A stretch of 64,000 nt of DNA, from NCBI RefSeq assembly GCF_016817355.1, contig NZ_JADOTT010000001.1, positions 732,072 to 796,071 of the forward strand, written 5' to 3'. Origin of the DNA: Maricaulis parjimensis. GTDB taxonomy: Bacteria; Pseudomonadota; Alphaproteobacteria; Caulobacterales; Maricaulaceae. The notes under the pieces are model-generated. The model was not told where the DNA came from, did not search any database, and saw only the letters and a list, made by a program, of their open reading frames with translations. Shown in pieces: positions 35,695 through 44,159 of the stretch; the first letter of the stretch is position 1; every line of letters starts with the position of its first letter. Both the position numbers and the translations under genes were made by a program.

Positions 35695-37046
35695 TCTGCG
35701 GCCACAGGCACCGGCTGAAGACCCGGCTGGGCGGGCTGGTCACACCAGGGAATGCGTCCCGTTGCACCCGTGCGGCCCCAAGGGCGTTCCGGCGCGCCGA
35801 GCGCCTCCGCCACAGCCAGGCCGGACTGGATACCATCCTCATGGAAGCCCGATCCCAGCCAGGCACCGGCATACCAGGTGCGGCGATGGCCTTGGACAGT
35901 GCGGAAATTCTGCTGCGCCTGGACCGCGGCCGCATCGAAGACGGGGTGGTCGTAATGGTCGGTGTGCAGCACCAGGGCCGGATCCGGCTCGATCTCGGGA
36001 TTGAGCGTCACCAGGACCGGGGTGTCGGTCGCCAGCGGCTGCAGCGCATTCATCCAATAGGTCAGGCTGATCCGGGAGGTCCGGTCTGCGACGCGCTCGC
36101 TTTCCAGGTAATTCCAGGCGGCCCAGGCCTTTCTGCGGCGGGGCATCAGACGGGTATCGGTATGCAGGACCGCCGTGTTGGGCCGGTAGCGGATCGCGCC
36201 GAGAAGCCCCTGCTCCAGCGTGTCCGCATCAGCCAGAAGGCCCAGAGCCTGGTCGCTGTGGCAGGCCAGAACGACCTGGTCGAAACGGGTTTCGCCCTGG
36301 TCCGTGCTCAGGGTCACACCCGCCTCATCCCGCACGATCTTGCGGATTGGCGTGCCCGCGCGGATATCGCCCCGGAAGGCATTGGCCAAGGCGCGGACAT
36401 AGACCTGGCTGCCGCCGCGCACAGTCCGCCAGAGCGGGCGCTGTGTCAGTTGCAGAAGGCCGTGATTGACGAAGAAGCGGAAGAATGAGCCGGCCGGATA
36501 GGCCCGCATCTGTTCGACCGGAGACGACCAGATCGCGGCACACATCGGCAGGATGTGGTCCTCACGGAAGCTCTCCGAATAGCCTTCCGCCTTTAGGAAA
36601 TCATCGAGGGAACGGTGTTCGGCTTCCGGATCGATGTGCCGCGCTTGTTCATGCAGGCGCAGAAGATCGCGCAGCATCCGCCACATGCGGGGGCGCAGGA
36701 AATTGCGCTTCTGGGCAAACAGGCCTGCGGGGTTGGAGGAATACTCGAAGCTTGCCCCGTCCAGCGAGGCCGAGAAGGACATGTCCGACGGTGCGCTTTC
36801 AACGCCGAGATGGTCCAGGAGCGGCGTGAAATTGGGATAGTTGAGCGGATTGAAGACGATGAAGCCCGTGTCGACATCGACAGCCTGGCCCATGATCTCC
36901 GCACGCACCGTATTGGCGTGGCCGCCAAGTCTGTTGGCCGCTTCAAACAGTGTCACGTCGTGGCTTTTCGACAATTGCCAAGCGGCCGACAAACCGGCGA
37001 TCCCGGATCCGATGACAGCGATTTTCTGGACAGCGACTGGTGACAT
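35691..37046 (-). CDS. FAD-dependent oxidoreductase, amine-oxidase fold
   Basis: A 451-residue flavoprotein. KIAVIGSGIAGLSAAWQLS at residues ~8-26 is the dinucleotide-binding motif, followed by LFEAANRLGGHANTV; VDTGFIVFN and the late CDQPAQPG region match the FAD oxidoreductases encoded next to DUF1365 and Cfa genes. ATG 37046 is set by GGAG 5 nt upstream. It would desaturate or oxidise an acyl chain or related lipid. It is the first gene of the three-gene lipid operon and is preceded by a TGATCC-N18-TAAGC promoter, so it is probably switched on by the RpoE encoded on the other side of the same spacer. Confidence 0.88.
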   Translation of the reverse strand: MSPVAVQKIAVIGSGIAGLSAAWQLSKSHDVTLFEAANRLGGHANTVRAEIMGQAVDVDTGFIVFNPLNYPNFTPLLDHLGVESAPSDMSFSASLDGASFEYSSNPAGLFAQKRNFLRPRMWRMLRDLLRLHEQARHIDPEAEHRSLDDFLKAEGYSESFREDHILPMCAAIWSSPVEQMRAYPAGSFFRFFVNHGLLQLTQRPLWRTVRGGSQVYVRALANAFRGDIRAGTPIRKIVRDEAGVTLSTDQGETRFDQVVLACHSDQALGLLADADTLEQGLLGAIRYRPNTAVLHTDTRLMPRRRKAWAAWNYLESERVADRTSRISLTYWMNALQPLATDTPVLVTLNPEIEPDPALVLHTDHYDHPVFDAAAVQAQQNFRTVQGHRRTWYAGAWLGSGFHEDGIQSGLAVAEALGAPERPWGRTGATGRIPWCDQPAQPGLQPVPVAAE

Positions 37047-37079
37047 TTCGGCTCCGATCCGGACGAAGGTGTGTGTCAG

Positions 37080-37108
37080 GCTTACGCTGCGGCGCGCGCG
37101 ACGGATCA
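37080..37108 (-). promoter_or_regulatory. RpoE-type promoter of the lipid operon
   Basis: Read on the minus strand: TGATCC (37108-37103), 18-bp spacer, TAAGC (37084-37080), 34 bp before the oxidoreductase start. As I recall it, the Rhodobacter RpoE consensus is TGATCC at -35 and TAAG at -10 with about 18 bp between. The same hexamer, spacing and -10 occur on the opposite strand at 37134-37162. Confidence 0.72.
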
Positions 37109-37133
37109 CCGCAAAAAGGATGAAGCGGGTGAC

Positions 37134-37162
37134 TGATCCGATCCGGCACTGGCGTCGTAAGC
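37134..37162 (+). promoter_or_regulatory. RpoE-type autoregulatory promoter of rpoE-chrR
   Basis: TGATCC (37134-37139), 18-bp spacer, TAAGC (37158-37162), 76 bp before the rpoE start. Identical in both elements and spacing to the divergent site at 37108-37080. A sigma factor with its own promoter type upstream gives positive autoregulation, the usual ECF arrangement. Confidence 0.75.
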
Positions 37163-37237
37163 GAGAACATGTACGCTGCTGCCCAAATCCAGCCCGCCAG
37201 GGCGCGACCCGCTTCGACCGAGATCAGAAGGGTGCGA

Positions 37238-37822
37238 ATGACGCAAGACAGTGAGCGTGCACGTCCGGCCTCCCAGGCCCGTGCCTTCGCGGCTCTCATG
37301 CAACGTGTCGGGCAGGAGCGGGATCGGACGGCCTTCGGGCAATTGTTCGAACACTTCGCGCCCCGCATCCGGACTTTCCTGCTCAATCGGCGGGTGGTTC
37401 CGGCGCAGGCCGATGATCTGACCCAGGAAGTCATGCTGGCCGTCTGGCGTCGCGCGTCGAGCTATGATGCGTCCAAGGCGGCGGTGACGACCTGGATCTA
37501 CACGATCGCCCGGAACCTCCACATCGATCATTTCCGCAAGACGGTACGGGCGGGAAAGATGGATGAGCAGGACCCGATCCTGCAGCCGGAGCCCGCACCC
37601 GAAGCCGATGACCTGCTCAGCCGCTCCGAGGATGTGGACCAGGTCAGCCGTGCGCTGGCGGATTTGCCGGACGATCAGAAAACCGTGCTGGAGCTGGCCT
37701 TCGTGGAAGGCCTGTCGCACAGCGAAATTGCAACCCGTTTGGACCTGCCCCTGGGCACGGTGAAATCCCGTGTCCGCCTGGCCATGTCCAAGCTGAGACT
37801 ATCCCTTGGAGACGAGACATGA
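37238..37822 (+). CDS. rpoE: ECF sigma factor, RpoE of the RpoE-ChrR (ECF11) type
   Basis: A 194-residue ECF sigma factor. Region 2 covers about residues 30-95 (DDLTQEVMLAVWRRA, then TWIYTIARNLHIDHFRK) and region 4 about 135-190 (LPDDQKTVLELAFVEGLS, then LGTVKSRVRLAMSKL). ATG 37238 follows AGAAGGGTG; an upstream in-frame ATG adds only non-family residues. It directs RNA polymerase to singlet-oxygen and related stress genes in characterised relatives. The anti-sigma gene overlaps its stop by 4 bp. Its predicted promoter type occurs on both sides of the spacer. Confidence 0.92.
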   Translation: MTQDSERARPASQARAFAALMQRVGQERDRTAFGQLFEHFAPRIRTFLLNRRVVPAQADDLTQEVMLAVWRRASSYDASKAAVTTWIYTIARNLHIDHFRKTVRAGKMDEQDPILQPEPAPEADDLLSRSEDVDQVSRALADLPDDQKTVLELAFVEGLSHSEIATRLDLPLGTVKSRVRLAMSKLRLSLGDET

Positions 37823-38478
37823 CCCGGCGTGGCAACGTGCTGGAAGACAGTTGGTACCTGGATTACGCAGCCGGTAATCTGGAAAGCAAGGCGCATGATG
37901 TGATCATGGCGTCGCATGTGGAATTGTCCGATGAGGCGCGCGAGCGCGTCCAGACCCTGGAACGGGTTGGCGCCGCGCTGATGCCCCAGGCCTCGGCGGA
38001 CACGCTCGGCTTTTCGGCCGATGATGTTCTGGCGCTCGATATGGGCGAGGTGGAAACACACCTGCCCGAACCGGCGAATGATGCCGATCCGGACCTTCCC
38101 CTGCCAGCGCCCCTGACGGACTGGATGCGGGAGACCGGCACTCAGGTGAAGTGGAGCTTCCTGGGCCCGGGCCTGTCCAAGGCCATTCTCTGGCGCGGTC
38201 CGAACGGCCAGCGTCTCTGGCTGCTGCGTGCCCAGCCGGGTGTGTCGATTCCCAATCACGGGCATAACGGGTCGGAATTGACCCTCGTCCTGAAGGGCTC
38301 GTTCTGGGATGGCGAGACGCAATATCGGCCGGGTGATCTGGAAGAAGCGCATGCCGGAGTGGAGCATGATATCCGGATCGATGATGCGGAAGAATGCGTC
38401 TGCCTGGCGCTCACAGAGGGCAAGCTGCGCTTTGATAATCCGCTGCTGAAACTCTTCCAGGTGTTCACCGGGCTCTAG
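37819..38478 (+). CDS. chrR: ChrR-like anti-sigma factor with degenerate zinc site
   Basis: A 219-residue two-domain protein: an N-terminal anti-sigma helical domain (LDYAAG, then ASHVELSDEARERV) and a C-terminal cupin. In Rhodobacter ChrR the anti-sigma zinc is held by His6, His31, Cys35 and Cys38. The equivalents here are no histidine near residue 6-8, His33, Ser37 and Ala40, so three of four ligands are absent. The cupin ligands are all kept: His147, His149, Glu153 and His183 correspond to His141, His143, Glu147 and His177. It should hold RpoE inactive until singlet oxygen or peroxides act on the cupin. How the anti-sigma domain folds without zinc is an open question. Confidence 0.88.
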   Translation: MTRRGNVLEDSWYLDYAAGNLESKAHDVIMASHVELSDEARERVQTLERVGAALMPQASADTLGFSADDVLALDMGEVETHLPEPANDADPDLPLPAPLTDWMRETGTQVKWSFLGPGLSKAILWRGPNGQRLWLLRAQPGVSIPNHGHNGSELTLVLKGSFWDGETQYRPGDLEEAHAGVEHDIRIDDAEECVCLALTEGKLRFDNPLLKLFQVFTGL

Positions 38479-38591
38479 AAAACCGGCTGGCGCGACATGA
38501 CGCAGTTGTGCCCAAGCGGCATGCGTCTATTCTGCGTTTGCGCTACCATTGCGGTCGCGACGTGTCGTCAACAGCCGGAACGCCTCTGACC

Positions 38592-39656
38592 ATGAGCGTG
38601 AAAACACGGGCCAACAAGCAATCGGGCGCCACCATCAAGGACGTCGCCCAGCATGCCGGCGTGTCGGCCATGACCGTGTCCCGCGTGCTCAATGCCGAGC
38701 CGAATGTGCGCGAGGCGACGCGTGAGCGCGTGCAGGAAGCGATCCGTGAGCTCAATTACCGACCCAATCTCTCGGCCCGGAATCTGGCGCGCGCGAACAC
38801 CTATTTCATCGGTCTTCTCTACGATAATCCCAGTGCCGGCTATATCAGCGAGCTTCTGATCGGGGCGCTGAACCGCTGCCGCAAGGCGGGCTATCATTTG
38901 ATGGTGGAGAGCTGTGGCGCCGCCGAGCAGGACTGGGAAAGCGCCATCGGCGACATGCTGCGCACGTCCAATTTCGACGGTGTCATCATTCCGCCGCCGG
39001 TTTGCGACAATGAAGCTGTCCTGGCCGCTGTCGATGCTGCCAATCTCCCGCATGTCCGGATTTCCCCGGACACGTCCCGCGAGACGTCGCCCTGCATCGT
39101 GACCGATGACCGCACAGCCTCGCAGCGGATGACGGAATATTTGCTGGAACTGGGTCATCGCCGGATCGCTTTCATCCGGGGACCGGAAACCCATGGCGCC
39201 AGCCGCACGCGTTTTGACGGGTATTGCGATGCCATGAAGGCGGCCGGGCTGGAGCTCGATCCCGCCTTGATCGCTCCGGGCGAGTTCACCTACCGGTCCG
39301 GTCTGGAGGCCGCTGATGCGCTGTTGTCGGCCGAACCGCGCCCGACGGCGATCTTTGCCTCCAATGACGATATGGCCGTGGCGGCCATCGCCATGGGCCA
39401 TCGCCATCAGCTTGATATTCCCGGCGATCTCACTGTGGTCGGGTTTGACGATACCCAGACAGCCACGGCGATCTGGCCGCAGCTCACCACGGTCCGCCAG
39501 CCGATCGCGACCATGGCGGCCGAGGCGATCGAGATGCTCGCTGACCGTCTGGACCGGCAGCGCTCCGGTGATGACGCAGCCGGTGAAGCCCGCCGGGAGA
39601 TCCGCTCGGAGCTGATTGTGCGCGACTCTTCGGCACCGCCGCCTGCGGGCGGCTAG
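38592..39656 (+). CDS. LacI-family transcriptional regulator
   Basis: A 354-residue LacI/GalR regulator. ATIKDVAQHAGVSAMTVSRVLN (about residues 13-34) is the helix-turn-helix with hinge, followed by a periplasmic-binding-like sugar-sensing domain ending VRDSSAPPP, very like the tail of the LacI protein at 51081. ATG 38592 is used because the domain begins just after it; no strong ribosome site is visible. Neighbours are not sugar genes, so its targets probably lie elsewhere. Two paralogous LacI proteins in one window suggest expanded carbohydrate control. Confidence 0.88.
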   Translation: MSVKTRANKQSGATIKDVAQHAGVSAMTVSRVLNAEPNVREATRERVQEAIRELNYRPNLSARNLARANTYFIGLLYDNPSAGYISELLIGALNRCRKAGYHLMVESCGAAEQDWESAIGDMLRTSNFDGVIIPPPVCDNEAVLAAVDAANLPHVRISPDTSRETSPCIVTDDRTASQRMTEYLLELGHRRIAFIRGPETHGASRTRFDGYCDAMKAAGLELDPALIAPGEFTYRSGLEAADALLSAEPRPTAIFASNDDMAVAAIAMGHRHQLDIPGDLTVVGFDDTQTATAIWPQLTTVRQPIATMAAEAIEMLADRLDRQRSGDDAAGEARREIRSELIVRDSSAPPPAGG

Positions 39657-39753
39657 CGCGTTCCCCTTGCGGCGCAGGGAGTCGCCCGACTAGATTGGCG
39701 GACGGATCAGGACATGCGTCTTCTGACAGGTTCGGCATGGGGGAGTGCACGGC

Positions 39754-40080
39754 ATGAGTGAATGGCAGGACCAGCCGGAACTGGACATGGCGGCGGTGTC
39801 GACGCTGGTCGCCGCTGTCGGCAAACCCGTCTTCGATGACATGAAGGGGCAGTTCGTTGCCGACCTGTCGCGCCTGGTGGAAACCTATGGCACGGCCCAT
39901 TCCGGCGGGGATGACGGGGAAGCCCGGGCGATGGCGCATGCGCTCAAGGGGGCTGCGTCGAATATCGGCCTCAAGCGCCTGGCGGCCCTGGCCGCAGAGC
40001 TTGAGCGTGGCAATGACCAGCATGCCGCTGAATTGACCGCCGTGCTGGAAGGGTCTGTTCGCCAGCTCGAGGCTGCGTGA
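39754..40080 (+). CDS. HPt phosphotransfer protein
   Basis: A 108-residue histidine phosphotransfer domain. His62 in MAHALKGAASNIGLKRL is the phosphorylatable residue in the standard HPt helix. ATG 39754 has GGGGGAG 8 nt upstream; a GTG 9 bp earlier lies inside that site. It would take a phosphate from a hybrid sensor kinase not encoded here and pass it to the receiver of the phosphatase at 40411. It leads a four-gene partner-switching operon. Confidence 0.85.
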   Translation: MSEWQDQPELDMAAVSTLVAAVGKPVFDDMKGQFVADLSRLVETYGTAHSGGDDGEARAMAHALKGAASNIGLKRLAALAAELERGNDQHAAELTAVLEGSVRQLEAA

Positions 40081-40106
40081 CACTCAGGCGGTGAAAGGAG
40101 GCCGGC

Positions 40107-40409
40107 ATGGATTTCAAGGCACAGACCGAAGCGGATGCGGTCATCGTCACTCTGAACGGTGTCCTGACATTTGATGATCACGAGACATTCCGGGGCGTGG
40201 TCACGGCGATTGTTGATGCGAACGTCTCCACCGCCATTCTCGACCTGTCCGGCCTGACCATGATCGACAGTGCCGGGATCGGCATGCTGCTGCTGGCCAA
40301 TGACCGGGCGACCAAACAGGACAAGACCCTGCGCTTGCGGGGTGTGACAGGACATGTCGCCAAAGTCGTGGAATTGTCGCGGCTGGAACAGCTCATCCCG
40401 ATCGACTGA
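40107..40409 (+). CDS. STAS-domain anti-sigma factor antagonist
   Basis: A 100-residue SpoIIAA/RsbV-like protein. Ser55 in MIDSAGIGML is the site phosphorylated by the partner kinase and cleared by the PP2C phosphatase. It starts 27 bp after the HPt gene with GGAGGCCGGC ahead of ATG 40107. When unphosphorylated it should bind the HATPase protein encoded at 41598 and free that protein's other partner. Confidence 0.92.
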   Translation: MDFKAQTEADAVIVTLNGVLTFDDHETFRGVVTAIVDANVSTAILDLSGLTMIDSAGIGMLLLANDRATKQDKTLRLRGVTGHVAKVVELSRLEQLIPID

Positions 40410-40410
40410 G

Positions 40411-41601
40411 ATGACCGGGCACAGCGATGACGGGGCGAGAGACGCCGATGACGGGGTCATTCATGCGGCCCGCATTCTCATCGTTGATGATCTGGATTCC
40501 TCGCGTCTTCTGATCGCCCAGCTTCTCAAATCGGCCGGCTTCCACAATCTGCATTTTGCCGAGGACGGTGCGTCGGCACTGGCGAGCCTCTCCGAGGCCC
40601 TGCCGGACATGGTCGTGCTTGATATCGTCATGCCCGGCATGGACGGGTTCGAAGTCTGCCGCCGTATCCGGCGGGACTTTCATCGGGATATGCCGGTCCT
40701 GATGCAGACCGGCATGCAGGATGCTGATTACCGGCTGCACGCTTTCGAAGCGGGCGCGTCGGACATCGTGTCCAAGCCGATCGATGCCGGCGAGCTGGTG
40801 TCACGTGTACGCCTCCACCTGGAACGCCGGCGCCTCATGTCCAACCTCCAGGTCTATCGGCATCGCATGGAGGAGGACCTGCGCGTTGCCCAGGCCATGC
40901 AGCACTCCCTGCTGATGACCGAGGCGGATGTCGAAGCAATCGTCGCGCCGCGCCGCGCGAGTTTGTCCACCTTCTACCGGGCGTCGAACACGCTTGGAGG
41001 AGATCTCTGGCAGGTGTTTCCGGTCGATGCCACGCGCTTCGGCCTCTTCATGGTGGACTTGTCGGGACACGGCGTGTCGGCCGCCATCAATGCCTTCCGG
41101 GTTCATATGCTGGCAGGGCGGATGTCGGATCTGGGATCCCGGCCGGACGCCTGGATGCGCACGCTCAACCTGATGCTGGTGGACATGCTGCCGGTGGAGC
41201 AGTTCGCGACGGCATTCTACGGTCTGGTGGATATACCGGCCCGGAGCTTGAAGTACGCGGCGGCCGGTGCGCCACCGCCGCTTCACTTCAGCGCGGAAGG
41301 GAATTGGACAGCCCTGGATGGCTCCGGCGTCCTGCTTGGATGCAATGCCCGCGCGGAGTATCCGGTGCGTGAATGCCCGCTGGGTGAAGGTGATCGCCTG
41401 TTCGTTTACAGCGATGCGCTCTACGAGAATTTTGACAATCCTGACGCCTCGCTCGAGGCGGATGCGCTGGCAGACGCAGTCCGGACCGTTTTGCCCCACA
41501 CCGGAAATTTTGCCGACAATCTCTTGAGCCGTTTGTTCGGCGCCCCGGATGCGCCCTTGCATGATGATCTGACCTGGATGCTGATGGAGGTTCAGGCATG
41601 A
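40411..41601 (+). CDS. Response regulator with PP2C/SpoIIE phosphatase domain (RsbU/HsbR-like)
   Basis: A 396-residue fusion. The receiver domain spans about residues 20-140 with acidic pocket ILIVDDLD, phospho-acceptor Asp71 (LDIVMPGMDGF) and Lys in SKPID. A coiled linker (about 145-185) is followed by a PP2C/SpoIIE phosphatase domain (GGDLWQVF, then VDLSGHGVSAA, then DALYENFD). ATG 40411 is 1 bp after the STAS stop. It would dephosphorylate Ser55 of the STAS protein when its receiver is phosphorylated via the HPt protein. It overlaps the HATPase gene by 4 bp. Confidence 0.9.
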   Translation: MTGHSDDGARDADDGVIHAARILIVDDLDSSRLLIAQLLKSAGFHNLHFAEDGASALASLSEALPDMVVLDIVMPGMDGFEVCRRIRRDFHRDMPVLMQTGMQDADYRLHAFEAGASDIVSKPIDAGELVSRVRLHLERRRLMSNLQVYRHRMEEDLRVAQAMQHSLLMTEADVEAIVAPRRASLSTFYRASNTLGGDLWQVFPVDATRFGLFMVDLSGHGVSAAINAFRVHMLAGRMSDLGSRPDAWMRTLNLMLVDMLPVEQFATAFYGLVDIPARSLKYAAAGAPPPLHFSAEGNWTALDGSGVLLGCNARAEYPVRECPLGEGDRLFVYSDALYENFDNPDASLEADALADAVRTVLPHTGNFADNLLSRLFGAPDAPLHDDLTWMLMEVQA

Positions 41602-42455
41602 CCCGGCATCGCAAGGACCGCATCTGGCTGGCTTTGACGCCCGGTAAGCTGGCCCAAACCCTCGTCAGCGTGCTGGAGAGCGAAGCCGGAGACCGCGTGA
41701 CCGCCGGTCCGGATATGCCGGCCGGCAGCGAGATCGGCATTGTCGTGGCGGATCAGGAACATGCCCACGCGATTGCTCTGGCGCATGGCAAGGCGGCGGA
41801 CTCCTTCCAGTCGGTATTGATCACGCCGCGCCCGGATGCCGCCGGCGAAGCGGATTTCATCCTGACGCCGGATGTCGATCCGGCGACCCTGGTCGCAATC
41901 GTCCGGATCGCCCGGGATTTCCAGGAGGAAGTCGCTGGCTTGCGATCGGATGTGGCGTCGCGCCGGTCGGCGGTCGGGACCATCATGTCCGGCCAGTTCG
42001 AGTTCCGGACGCTGGAAGAAGCGCGCAATCTCGCCACCATGCTGGCCCTGGCCTGCCCGAATTCGGATCTGGTGGCCGTCGGCCTCCAGGAATTGCTGGT
42101 GAATGCGGTCGAGCACGGCAATCTGGAAATCGGGGCCCAGGAGAAACAGGACCTTCTCCTGACCGGGGAATGGCGGGCCGAGGTTGAAAAACGTCTCGCC
42201 GATCCGCGGTACGCGCACCGGCGCGTCATCGTCAATTTCAAGCGGGGCCGCCGCATGATTTCCCTGACCATCCAGGATGATGGGGAGGGTTTTGATCATT
42301 CCGCGCTTGATGCTGAAGAGGGGGCCACGACCGGCTATCGCGGGCGCGGCGTGGCCTTGGCCCGTTCCCTGTCTTTCGCCTCCGTGACCTATCTGGGTAG
42401 CGGCAATCTGGTCGAGGCGACCATCCTTCTGGACGGGCAGACTGCACAAGCCTGA
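41598..42455 (+). CDS. HATPase serine kinase/anti-sigma-like partner protein (RsbW family)
   Basis: A 285-residue protein. The first ~120 residues resemble a degenerate receiver fold without a clear phospho-acceptor. The rest is a GHKL ATPase domain with N-box VGLQELLVNAVEHGN, G1 box DDGEGFD and G2 box GRGVALARSLSF. It should phosphorylate the STAS protein and be the switch partner. A pseudo-receiver on an RsbW-type kinase is uncommon and may serve as a docking surface. No sigma factor gene is adjacent, so its output target is unknown. Confidence 0.85.
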   Translation: MTRHRKDRIWLALTPGKLAQTLVSVLESEAGDRVTAGPDMPAGSEIGIVVADQEHAHAIALAHGKAADSFQSVLITPRPDAAGEADFILTPDVDPATLVAIVRIARDFQEEVAGLRSDVASRRSAVGTIMSGQFEFRTLEEARNLATMLALACPNSDLVAVGLQELLVNAVEHGNLEIGAQEKQDLLLTGEWRAEVEKRLADPRYAHRRVIVNFKRGRRMISLTIQDDGEGFDHSALDAEEGATTGYRGRGVALARSLSFASVTYLGSGNLVEATILLDGQTAQA

Positions 42456-42534
42456 CGGCGACGCGAAACTTTCATTGGAAATCCGGCGGCACGGGCATTA
42501 GGCCAAGCCTGACGCATGATGTGAGGATGTTGCC

Positions 42535-44034
42535 GTGTTGAAATTCCTGTCCCGCTGGGCCCTGGCGGCCCTGGTCCCGAGTGTTCTGGCCCCGGCTGCG
42601 CTGGCGCAGCCCGATCCGATGACGGCCAGTCAGGACAGCTGGGAACGGGCGCAGGCCGAGGCCGTTCGCCGTCAGGCCGTCGAGGTCCGGCCGCAACAAG
42701 CGCGCAATGTCATTCTCTTCATCGCCGACGGGATGAGTATTCCGACCATTTCCGCCGGTCGAATCTTTCTCGGCGAACACACCGGCGCAGGGGAGAGCCA
42801 GACGTACGTCTTTGAGGGGTTTGACCAGACGGCTCTGGTCCGGACCTATAACACCGACGCCCAGGTCGCGGATTCCGCCAGTACGGCCACAGCCCTGGTG
42901 ACCGGTTTCAAGACGCGGACCGGCGCTGTGAGTGTCTTGGCGAGCCAGGGTTTCGAGGCTTGTGCGCCAGGCGCCCGTTTTCCGTCCTCGCTGGCCGAAC
43001 TCGCTGAGCGCCGGGGCCTGGCGACCGGTGTGGTCAGCACGGCCCGTCTGACCCATGCCACACCGGCGACGATGTATGCCCACAGTCTCAGCCGCAATTG
43101 GGAAAGTGATGCGGACCTGCCGGAGATGGCGCGGGACGCGGGTTGCCAGGACATTGCGTCCCAGCTGATTGCCTTTGCCGAAGGTGACGGGATCGAGGTC
43201 GCCATGGGCGGCGGCCGCCGTAATTTCCTGCCGGACGGAGCGGGCGGCGAGCGCGAAGATGGCCGGGACCTCACGGCTGAATGGTCGGGTATCGTTGTGC
43301 AAGACCGTACGGCGCTCATGGCTGTTGCGGCCGATGATGATGCGCCGGTCCTTGGCCTGTTCAATGATGATCACATGTCTTACGAGGCGGATCGCGCGGC
43401 AACCGACGAGCCCTCACTCGCCGAGATGACGCGCTTTGCGATCGACCGTCTGTCCCGCAATCCCGATGGCTATGTTCTCATGGTCGAGGCCGGGCGCGTT
43501 GATCATGCCCATCACATCACCAATGCCTATCGGGCCCTGACAGACATGGAAGCCTTCAATGCGGCGATCACCACGGCTCTCGACCATGTCGACTTGGACG
43601 AAACCCTGGTCATCATCACCGCAGACCATGGTCACACCATGACCTTTGCCGGTTATCCGGCGCGCGGCAATCCGATCCTCGGTCTTGTGCGCCGGTCCAA
43701 TCCTTTCCGGCCGGGCAGTGAGCCGGAGCTGACCCTCGATGTGACGGGACGCCCCTATACGACCTTGGGCTATCGCAATGGCTCGAATGTGCGCACGCCG
43801 GACAGTCCGGCCCTGGACGAGGCCGATACGGTGCATCCGGATTATCGTCAGGAAGTTCTGGTGGGGCTGGAAGACGAGACCCATTCCGGCGCAGATGTTG
43901 CCCTCTATGCGACGGGGCCGCGCTCGCACTGGTTCTCCGGCTCGCTTGAGCAGAACACGATCTTTCATCTGATCCAGGGTGCGCTGGGTTGGCAGAGAGA
44001 TGCCGGTGACTCGGGCGAATCGTCGCAGGAATAG
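42535..44034 (+). CDS. Alkaline phosphatase, PhoA family
   Basis: A 499-residue secreted phosphatase starting at GTG 42535 (GAGGAT nearby). Signal peptide residues 1-24 end in ALAQ. Metal and catalytic marks are FIADGMS with Asp65, ADSASTATALVTG with the nucleophile Ser114, EAGRVDHAHH and ITADHGHTMTF. It hydrolyses phosphate monoesters in the periplasm or outside. Full length is about 30 residues above E. coli PhoA. No Pho box is obvious in the 79-bp spacer upstream. Confidence 0.92.
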   Translation: MLKFLSRWALAALVPSVLAPAALAQPDPMTASQDSWERAQAEAVRRQAVEVRPQQARNVILFIADGMSIPTISAGRIFLGEHTGAGESQTYVFEGFDQTALVRTYNTDAQVADSASTATALVTGFKTRTGAVSVLASQGFEACAPGARFPSSLAELAERRGLATGVVSTARLTHATPATMYAHSLSRNWESDADLPEMARDAGCQDIASQLIAFAEGDGIEVAMGGGRRNFLPDGAGGEREDGRDLTAEWSGIVVQDRTALMAVAADDDAPVLGLFNDDHMSYEADRAATDEPSLAEMTRFAIDRLSRNPDGYVLMVEAGRVDHAHHITNAYRALTDMEAFNAAITTALDHVDLDETLVIITADHGHTMTFAGYPARGNPILGLVRRSNPFRPGSEPELTLDVTGRPYTTLGYRNGSNVRTPDSPALDEADTVHPDYRQEVLVGLEDETHSGADVALYATGPRSHWFSGSLEQNTIFHLIQGALGWQRDAGDSGESSQE

Positions 44035-44159
44035 AAATATCTTGCTGTTCAGCTAGGGTTCAGCGGGTCCTTCGTCTAATCTTCTCATGCTGGACCGGAA
44101 GGTGCGGATCGCAGGGGGCGATCCCGACCGGTCAGGCAGGCTCTGGGAGGGGTCCTGAG

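Noticed and set aside
44100-44159. GGATCGC/GCGATCC hairpin before the repeat-protein gene as a riboswitch.
   Set aside because: A single 7-bp stem with no conserved core or second helix; nothing supports a ligand-binding RNA.
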